This document shows positions 58,101 to 64,000 of a stretch of 64,000 nt of DNA, piece after piece (position 1 is the first letter of the stretch; the number at the start of each line of letters is the position of its first letter). The DNA comes from Allolobophora icterica (taxonomy: Eukaryota > Annelida > Clitellata > Crassiclitellata > Lumbricidae). A program made the translations under genes and the position numbers. The DNA is taken from the NCBI GenBank assembly GCA_963556255.1, contig OY744605.1:41966335-42030334 (forward strand), read 5' to 3'. The notes beneath the pieces were generated by a model, which was not told the DNA's origin, did no database searches, and saw nothing but the letters and a program-made list of their open reading frames with translations.

Positions 58101-60333
58101 CTGTACACTATATTCAATTGTTAATGTCATTAACAATATACATTTCATCAGCAAGCAAAAGAACGCACAGAAGTCTAGAGTCACCAACTGCTCCTGTCTG
58201 CATGCCCACATGAAACCCAAATAAGACTCATATTCCGCGTTAAACCCATATGGGTTCCATCTAATTCCCATGAAAAGTTGACAGATGTTAAGAGTTTTTG
58301 GACCAAGTTGCGTGTCGCGACGATAGGCGGTAGAGTCCACAGGGGATACGGTAAAACCATCGCCCAGCGGTTCTTCACTCAGTTCACTGGTGGTGAATGA
58401 CGATCGTGCAGCCATCATTCGAGCCCCCGATATCCCGTGGAGCAGGTATTCGTCGCCTGCCGGTCGGTATAATATCTAAGCACCACCGGTTGGGGTTAGG
58501 CCAAAAGCCACATCTGCTGAGACAATCGCGCATCAAGGAGACCAGACCTCCTCAACCAGTCACGAAGGCCAATATGACGTGCGAAGAAATACCATCAAAG
58601 AGTACAAAATCCGCATCAGAAACTAGAAATAGTTCCGACACGCAGTCTCAGCAATAGTGTCATTATTATTAGGGCTTGAGATGTGAAACTTTTGTCTGTC
58701 GCTTGCTCGATTTAAGAAAGAGAATAATAGATCAATGTAGCTGTCTGTCTCTCTGTCTGCCTCAGACTGTCTGCCTGTCTGTCGGTTTGTCTTCATATCC
58801 TTAGAAAATCACATCAGGCTGTTTTTTCTGTGTGTAGGTCTAAGTGTAGCGTGCGTGTCGCCCTCTAGCGAGTGCCCGCGCTGTTGTGAGAGAACATCTG
58901 AAGAGTATACAAGCCCCGGTTTTGAACCCAGCTTGCTGGCGCTGTGGGCCTGTTCTCTTCTCTCTATCTGCTGCAACCGCTGTCGCCTTTTCTTACTAGG
59001 ACGAGAGCGAGGCTTCACGTCCGGTTGCATTATACTAGGTCCCTGAGGCATTCTTCTACCATGGATGACGAGTGGCATGTCCGCGGCTTCCGTTGCTGGC
59101 GCAGCAGGGCTTAGTGTCAAGCCCTCACTAGGGTTCGGCGCTCTCACAACAGACTCAATTTCTTTCTTCTGCTCTCTTCTCTCAGGGACCCTATCTGATA
59201 ACAGGCGCTCCATAAATGTCTGAAGACCAATCTCCCTATTAGCTTGGCATTCTACAAACTCTCGCTGACTATTTAGCAATGCGCTCAAAAGAACATCTTG
59301 ATTCGACTGGCGCTCTACAATCTTTTCTAGTATATCGCCTAATCGACTAGTTTCGTGTTCAGATAAAATCTCTTCTTCCATTATAATTATTTATTGAACA
59401 GAAATGAAATTATCGAATTATACTATCGCCATATGTTCATTTACATTTATATAGCACAAGTGAATCTAAACTATCGACTTCTCTATCGCTGTATGTTTCC
59501 TGACTAAGTTAACGTGTACATTTATATAGCACATGAACTTAACCTATCGTCTTATCGCTTCACAACAAATTTATACGTATCTAATCTAAAGATCTAAGTA
59601 TCGCTGGAGATTTCAATATACGACTCAAAAGAATAAGGGGTTGTACTCCCTGAACTTCCAAGATATATTCTTCCCAATTGCCAATATTTGCGATTCCGGT
59701 CAAATCCAGTAAATATCATTCCACGTCAAGGTTATCAAAGGTCACTGGAGCTCCGTTGTACCAATTCGATCGAAAACATGGCCTCCCGGTAATTTTGCCA
59801 TAATTCCCCAAATTCGAAGAAATATCGAACGCCCGTCGATAAATTCGACGCCCGATCTTCAAAGATGTAGTTACGATGAAATATTATCCCCAACTTTCGA
59901 CAATTTCCATCGTTTTAATCGTAACATTCCTTATTGCGCAGTTAAGACCATTTCACGCTAAAATTAGCTCTAAGGTCACCAATTCCTTCCTTCCTCGTTC
60001 ACTTCTAGGCTGAAACTGCATACAGGCCACGAAAAATGGCGCAAATGTTCGCACGTGCTCACCTCTAGCCAATCACGAACAAGCACAGAAAACGTGACGT
60101 CTTCCCATTGGTTGACTCGCATACCACAGATCTACGGCTGGCATGTACTGTACTGCACTACCGCAGTGGCCTCTAGCGAATAACATTGACTTCGCAATCT
60201 TAGTGAAAGTAATATACTTAAGGCTTGTAACAATTCGTTACATAAGCTTCTGTCTCACATAAATTATATGTTTGGCTGTCCTCCCGATTGTTATTCGCTA
60301 TTGTTATAGGCCTATATTATATATATATGCATA

Positions 60334-60432
<99 letters not shown>

Positions 60433-61572
60433 CAGTTAAACAGGCGATATAGAAGTGATTGCAATGCATAGTATAAGAAGGGAGCCGAATGTAGGTAAAG
60501 AGACCAGAGATTGACTGGGAAGAAGCGATATATGAGTGGTGATTTATGGGCAGAAGGCTAGGAGATAGAAAGGGATGCCAAAGGCAACGCTGACCGAGGA
60601 ATGGTAGGGGAACAGGTATAGAGGTTTACGGTCAAGTGGGCATAGGAAGATATAGCGGTAGAGTTGGGCAGACATTTAGACAGACAGACAGTTAGACAGA
60701 CAGTATCGACTGACAGAGAGACGAGAACGGTAGCAAGCAGTCAGATGACGTCAGCAATGTCATAGCAGATAGGAACATAGGTACGATGTCAGGTACACAG
60801 TCAGATAGGTGGTCACCTAATGGTAGGTACTGAGATTGAGAGATACTCAATGGGCATCTTTAGTTAGGATCGTGTTAGTGGAGATCTAAGATTAGCGTAG
60901 CGGTCACCCAATGAGGATGAGGCGTAGGTTAGGATCAGGCGTGGTAGTAGTAGGAGCTTTGGCTCAGGTACGAGGTAGGCAGGGTCTAGCCAGCCAGAGA
61001 TGGAAAGACAGGACTTAAAATGGTCATCTAGAAGACACGTAGCCAGAGGAGACGCTATGGGCTAAGAGGACTAGTAGGCGGTCTTCTGAGTAAGGCAGAA
61101 GATTATTTTAGGATAGAGAGGTTCCTCTGAGGAATACCCGTAGGCCCGAGGCTGGTAAGGGAACTCGCCTAGGGATAGCTTAGCGGACTCGCTAGGACGT
61201 TTTGAGTTATAAGTTTGGAGGACTGGACATTGCGGCATTCTGTGCGGACCTGACTGTCGGCAGAGTCGAACAGGAGCTTTTGGACGTTGTTGCTGTAAGA
61301 GAACAGATTAGATTCTTCTTTGTTATTTTCAAGGTATGTGAACTTATAATATAATCGAAATGCAAGCGAGTTTCTTTTTGCTCTCCTGTGTCTAGTTCAC
61401 CCTTTCCCATAATTGGTGCAGTCCGGGGTAGAGATTACCCAAAATTATTTCTTTAAAACTGGTCAAATTTTTTTTCCATGCTTCTCTGTTCGTTGTCCTT
61501 CGATCCAGCTCTTTCGGAATATGCTCACTGCTGGGTCTAGGCTTACAACATTCTATATCGCCTGTTTAACTG

Positions 61573-61640
<68 letters not shown>

Positions 61641-63575
61641 AATGAACTTTTAGCAAATGCTGATAGCTTTGTGCAGCATTTCAGGTAGGCCTCCTTGTCA
61701 CCCATTTAATAGAAGTGTTTAATCTGCGTGACATTCAAGAGTAGGAGTGGGATGCCCATAGAAATATGTTGCTGCTGATGGAACATTTGTTGTTATGGCA
61801 ACGGAGTAAATATTCGAGTTTTTGTTGCTATTCAGCGTCGGTGGCTTGGTTCTAGACATGGCCGTCGAGCATTTCGAAGGAATCGCCGTCTTTCAGCCGG
61901 TCGTCAATGGCAAGTAACCTCTACCACCACGTATGCTTCGTCTGAATCGTCACTCTCGTTAAGGCGCTATATGAATCTGCGACTATAGTAACAATATACG
62001 GCCTAAAACGCACCTGTTGGATCCGGTGATATGCTATATATGCCGCGGATAATATGCGTACTGAGATCTTGGGTTTAATAGTCTACCTGGCATAGGATCG
62101 AAGGTTCTGTTGGATTCGGAAGTCATCAAGTTGCTTCCAGTTATACTCTTCATCTTGTTACAGATTCTTAAGTTTCTGAATAAAACTAACTGAAGACTGA
62201 CATTTGATTGGCAGACCAATCAAATGAATGAATGAATGAATGAATGAATGAATGCATGTTGACGAGGCGACAGATGACGTGACTGTTGGCGTAGTTCTTT
62301 GCAGGTGTTGGGGGTAACCTGGTAGCTGTCCAAGCAAGTCGTCTGGCCACCGCCCTTCATCGTATATCTGTACTCGGGGTTCTGCCTGCCAACGCCGTTC
62401 ATTGTTGTCCCAACGTCTTCACGACTTTCTTCGGCAAAGGTCGGTTCATTCGCCTCGCCCAGCTAAAGGCATAGACCTCTGTATACATTCTGCTTAATGT
62501 ATAATTCAGGGGTCTACGCTCAAGGTAAGGAAAGCAGGTAAGCGCTCATTTATTGTGCGCCTCTTTACTCTTTAGACATCGTCTATAGTCCAAAGATAAG
62601 TGCATAGTCGCAGAGAAATTAAGTCACAAGAGACGTAGTTCTGTGATGGTAACGTCTTCTGGCTGATAGGTGGCAGTGTGGCACATATCTATCTGAGTAT
62701 TATTGCTTACTAATGAAGATTTAGTTCTTAATGGACTTCACTAGCACTTGGGGGCTATAGTAGCCAACGCTTTGATGGGTACTTGAAAGGCGTCATAATG
62801 TCTTTCTAACAACTTAACTTACAGTACGTAGGCCTTGCCTAAATATAAAGCACAAGATAGCGTTTAAAAAGGCATTCTCAATGCAACCACCCAATTCTTT
62901 ATTATGCACTATCTTGCGTTTTACTGCTAAGTCTTGAGCTGATATGGACTAATACAAATTCTCCAAGATGTGAAGATCATGTATGTTAAGGCGACGGATA
63001 GTACCAATAGTTTAGGGAAGGAGGGGACTATAGGCAATTGTTACAGTAGACAACAATCATGCCCTCTTTACCGATTATCTCTTTTAACTGATATTATGTA
63101 ACAAATAATATGTTATATAGGTCCTTGTTTGATGGGGCTGACGATGCTTGATAAAGTTCTTGGCCTTGATGTAAACGGGTTGTGAATACAATGTAATATA
63201 ACACAATCAGCCAATTATATAGCGCCTTTATGAAGCCTGATTGAAGGCTCTTTCCGATGTTTTAAGGCTGCAGAAGTCAAGATTCGTTTTCGTGGTGAAT
63301 GCCAAATTTCCATAAATTGTTTACAAAGTGTACGAAATCCAACAGTGGCTGTGTGTTTGTACCTGTAGCCTACATTAATACATCTGCATTAAACTGCCTA
63401 GTATTTGCATTGTCACCTGTCTGTAGGAACCGGTTCCAAGACAGCTCGGGTACTGATGCTGATGGTGATACCGGGTCACATTATCTTCATGTTCACAATC
63501 GAATACCTAAAGAACGGATGCTCAACTCTAACACCCACCTTTGTAGTCATCTATGTGATAGCCACAGTAATCCAG
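51531..63575 (+). CDS. SLC41: SLC41-type magnesium transporter, 3' end beyond the window
   Basis: SLC41 proteins are MgtE-like membrane carriers that move Mg2+ across the plasma membrane. Eight exons from 54800 to 63575 plus the 3' part of the long first exon chain in frame. They contain [16 protein letters not shown] (first helix), [36 protein letters not shown], then in the second half [28 protein letters not shown] and [20 protein letters not shown]. These match the two repeated MgtE domains of human SLC41A1/A2 in order. The conserved tail (ADWMVH..., ...LTALGDLLG in vertebrates) is not in the window. I cannot say which vertebrate paralog it is closest to. The N-terminal coding is in two frames and unresolved. 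Confidence 0.93.
52058..52879 (+). CDS. SLC41: SLC41 exon with cytosolic N-terminus and first helix
   Basis: Open from just after TGA 52055; exact left border unknown. It encodes a Gly/Arg/Ser-rich stretch with basophilic-kinase-like sites ([24 protein letters not shown]), then [20 protein letters not shown] and [12 protein letters not shown], the first SLC41 transmembrane helix. Donor GTAACA after CAG, phase 0. The region 52104-52685 is also open in the frame of the upstream ORF; only this frame reaches the transporter helix. Confidence 0.8.
53688..53855. mobile_element. MITE with 9-bp target duplication, copy 3, 168 bp
   Basis: The ends CAGTGTGTAATCTAG and CTAGATTAAACACTG are inverted (one mismatch). 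An exact 9-bp duplication GCCTTACTT lies at 53679-53687 and 53856-53864. The interior is short and G/C-rich. Confidence 0.92.
53916..54515. mobile_element. hAT-type MITE rich in AAGTAAAAGTA, 600 bp
   Basis: The ends CAGTGTTGT...ACAACACTG are inverted. An exact 8-bp duplication GATATGGG lies at 53908-53915 and 54516-54523. Both arms contain many TACTTAAGTAAAAGTA-type repeats. Widely scattered elements of this look occur in animals. Not coding. Confidence 0.9.
54800..54907 (+). CDS. SLC41: SLC41 exon: [10 protein letters not shown] region
   Basis: Encodes [20 protein letters not shown] and [16 protein letters not shown], the most conserved SLC41 stretch, which lines the ion path in MgtE-type proteins. 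36 codons, phase 0. Acceptor AACAG, donor GTCATT (weak but in the right place, since the next exon continues ANLGHM). Confidence 0.92.
55158..55229 (+). CDS. SLC41: SLC41 exon: ANLGHM region
   Basis: Encodes 24 residues, [20 protein letters not shown] and ALTQ, equal to ANIGHMDTPKEL... of human SLC41A1. Acceptor ATTCCAG. The donor CAG|GTAAAA is the first copy of a minisatellite that repeats this very donor. Confidence 0.92.
55219..55575. repeat. Minisatellite of about 42 bp that includes a splice donor
   Basis: The unit ACTCAGGTAAAATAGGCTTA, CCATCTCAAGTAGCTTG starts at the exon end and is repeated about eight times (GTAAAATAGG at about 55230, 55272, 55308, 55351, 55394, 55436, 55479 and 55521). 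Five copies keep CAG|GTAAAA. A ninth, decayed unit follows at 55560. Confidence 0.9.
56102..56246 (+). CDS. SLC41: SLC41 exon: GWIPAGK region
   Basis: Encodes [34 protein letters not shown] and [14 protein letters not shown]: two membrane helices and the loop GWIP(D/E)G of SLC41. Acceptor TTCACAG, donor GTCAGC, phase 1. The intron after it (619 bp) is filled by a GAATGGATT-type minisatellite. Confidence 0.93.
56430..56848. repeat. Minisatellite of GGATGAATGGATT-like units
   Basis: About 12-13-bp degenerate units (GAATGGATTCTGATGA, GGATGAATGCATT and variants) fill most of an SLC41 intron. Confidence 0.75.
56866..57012 (+). CDS. SLC41: SLC41 exon: INPDNVATP motif
   Basis: Encodes [40 protein letters not shown] and AMLLFTVM. 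[19 protein letters not shown] is the SLC41 signature (MgtE-type). Acceptor TTTTAG, donor GTAAGC, phase 1 at the end; the split Gly codon joins correctly to the previous exon. Confidence 0.95.
57170..57678. repeat. GGT/GTT-rich minisatellite and GGT microsatellite
   Basis: Degenerate GTTGGTGGTG units from 57170, ending in a pure (GGT)n of about 55 bp (57622-57678). It ends about 50 bp before the next SLC41 exon. Confidence 0.88.
57728..57875 (+). CDS. SLC41: SLC41 exon: start of second MgtE-like half
   Basis: Encodes [34 protein letters not shown] and [13 protein letters not shown], matching PLV..F...L.P.W......PATR.VL.SGWEPVI.AM.IS of SLC41A1. Acceptor TTTGGCAG, donor GTGAGC, phase 2. The next intron is about 4 kb and carries two inserted elements. 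Confidence 0.93.
57876..58808. other. SLC41 large intron, left part
   Basis: No exon was recognised. Open frames at 58086-58418 (-) and 58397-58657 (+) have no family resemblance. A GTCT tract lies at about 58743-58792. Confidence 0.55.
58809..59381 (-). CDS. Gag-like or unknown ORF, 190 codons
   Basis: Starts [20 protein letters not shown] with a predicted amphipathic/coiled N-terminal part, followed by a basic Ser/Pro-rich stretch with [15 protein letters not shown]. It lies on the strand opposite to SLC41 in an intron. Upstream on its strand is an 860-bp segment with LTR-like features. I suspect the N-terminal part of a Gag protein of a truncated LTR element. No CCHC knuckle or protease follows. 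No family was recognised with certainty. Confidence 0.4.
   Translation of the reverse strand: MEEEILSEHETSRLGDILEKIVERQSNQDVLLSALLNSQREFVECQANREIGLQTFMERLLSDRVPERREQKKEIESVVRAPNPSEGLTLSPAAPATEAADMPLVIHGRRMPQGPSIMQPDVKPRSRPSKKRRQRLQQIERREQAHSASKLGSKPGLVYSSDVLSQQRGHSLEGDTHATLRPTHRKNSLM
59382..60241 (-). mobile_element. Possible LTR and leader of a truncated element
   Basis: On the minus strand the segment would start near 60241 with TGTAACGAATTGTTACAAGC. It carries CAACCAATGGG near 60110, has TATATAAATG boxes (two copies, about 59450 and 59530) and reaches TGGCGATAGTATAATTCG near 59433, which could be a primer site. No second LTR was found, so this is only a hypothesis. Confidence 0.35.
60318..60428. 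repeat. TA microsatellite, left
   Basis: About 110 bp of (TA)n with a few interruptions at its left end. It borders the 26-bp inverted repeat at 60429. Confidence 0.92.
60429..61576. mobile_element. Inverted-repeat element of 1,148 bp between two TA arrays
   Basis: 60429-60454 and 61551-61576 are exact 26-bp inverted repeats (GAGACAGTTAAACAGGCGAT...). Both borders pass into (TA)n, so the true ends and target duplication cannot be read. No transposase. Near 61413-61433 there is GGTGCAGTCCGGGGTAGAG, preceded by a short LTR-like region, which might be a captured retroelement piece. It lies in the large SLC41 intron. Confidence 0.75.
61577..61637. repeat. TA microsatellite, right
   Basis: About 60 bp of (TA)n directly after the right inverted repeat. 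Confidence 0.92.
61836..61909 (+). CDS. SLC41: SLC41 exon: VGGLVLD, with GC donor
   Basis: Encodes [20 protein letters not shown] and PVVN. Acceptor TTCAG. The exon must end after AATG at 61909 for the Gly codon to join the next exon ([10 protein letters not shown]). The intron then begins GCAAGT, a GC-AG intron. The nearest GT (61914) would add 4 nt and break the frame. Confidence 0.9.
62220..62254. repeat. ATGA microsatellite
   Basis: Short (ATGA)n, eight copies, in the intron before the next SLC41 exon. Confidence 0.85.
62305..62439 (+). CDS. SLC41: SLC41 exon: [13 protein letters not shown] motif
   Basis: Encodes [20 protein letters not shown] and, after a variable loop, NVFTTFFGK. GNLVAxQASR is the second-half counterpart of GNLEMTLASR. 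Acceptor TTTGCAG, donor GTCGGT, phase 1. Confidence 0.94.
62440..63426. other. SLC41 intron
   Basis: 987 bp. Around 63195-63260, ATTATATAGCGCCTTTATGA resembles the LINE tail stem (minus orientation). Nothing else is recognised. Confidence 0.6.
63427..63575 (+). CDS. SLC41: SLC41 exon: VIPGHIIF
   Basis: Encodes [40 protein letters not shown] and IYVIATVIQ, two further helices. Acceptor CTGTAG, donor GTAATG, phase 0. The next exon should encode the ADWMVH-type segment and is off the right edge. Confidence 0.94.
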
Positions 63576-64000
63576 GTAATGCAGCACATTTGTAAAAAAA
63601 AGTAGGTTTGCGCAGTGCAATAGGCTACAGGCATACTATATAGAGATGGGTAAAATTAATTACAAGGCACCAGAAATGATGGCCACCTTTGAAGAGTCGT
63701 TGAAGACGCGGCTACAACCTGTGGGCGTGACCTGTGATCTATACATGGCCATGTCTACCGGTTTCACTGTCGCTAAAATATATACTAAAGGCATTCTTGT
63801 GATGCTGATGGCTTATAGGTACAAGATGCAGCCAGCGGCTTAATTACTTTCTTATTGATCGAAACGAGGGGTGGCTGGATTTGAAGAACTTCGCACGGAA
63901 TAATGAACGCAGCCATAAAAAAATTGACAGTCAGACAGAGAGATAGCCAGACCGTAATCAGACAGGATACAGCTGCTTCGGTAGATGGCTGCAGAAATGG
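63576..64000. other. Start of the next SLC41 intron
   Basis: No exon seen up to the window end. An open frame at 63646-63843 has no SLC41 similarity. Confidence 0.6.

Noticed and set aside
63646..63843. Last SLC41 exon
   Set aside because: The peptide does not resemble the conserved SLC41 tail and no proper acceptor in phase 0 precedes it.

Overview
The window is nuclear DNA of an invertebrate animal, probably marine. The genes are split by GT-AG introns, the intergenic DNA is full of transposon debris and microsatellites, and there is no sign of bacterial or viral gene organisation. I cannot name the phylum. No tool was run: exon borders were read by eye from splice sites and from similarity to human BRAF and SLC41A1 as I remember them.

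Region 1 (about 1-17,000, + strand): a single-copy-type Raf kinase gene, most like vertebrate BRAF. Fourteen exons (2097-16973) chain in one frame for 697 codons and a stop. They cover the BRAF-specific N-terminal segment, the Ras-binding domain, the C1 zinc finger, a 14-3-3 site, the complete kinase domain and a C-terminal 14-3-3 site. The first coding exon was not found and is probably off the left edge. The introns hold hAT-type MITEs, a TA-flanked inverted-repeat element, a tRNA-derived SINE piece and a LINE tail.

Region 2 (17,000-51,000): gene-poor and repeat-rich. It holds LINE 3' fragments in both orientations and many MITEs, most with readable target-site duplications. It also holds an almost pristine 6.0-kb LTR retrotransposon (33988-40020), a second LTR element of 3.0 kb without coding capacity (40779-43796) and a solo LTR (46063-46668). 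Long CATA/TATG, ATC, CTC and GA arrays lie between them.

Region 3 (51,000-64,000, + strand): an SLC41 (MgtE-like) magnesium transporter gene. Its last exon or exons lie beyond the right edge. One long 5' exon encodes the cytosolic N-terminus and eight further exons encode the two MgtE-like halves. One intron has a GC-AG splice site, one splice donor has been amplified into a minisatellite, and the largest intron carries two inserted elements.

The most unusual object is the 6.0-kb LTR element. Its two 917-bp LTRs differ at one base that I could see, it has a 5-bp target duplication and a proline-tRNA-type primer site, and it keeps one uninterrupted ORF of about 1,207 codons. The ORF encodes Gag, a CCHC knuckle, protease, two integrase zinc-binding (H2C2) modules and a GPY/F module. 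It has no reverse transcriptase, no RNase H and no integrase catalytic core. It looks like a recently mobile, trans-mobilised element that keeps Gag and the integrase ends. A second theme is that LTR elements and a MITE have inserted into microsatellites, some of which themselves look like grown retroposon tails.
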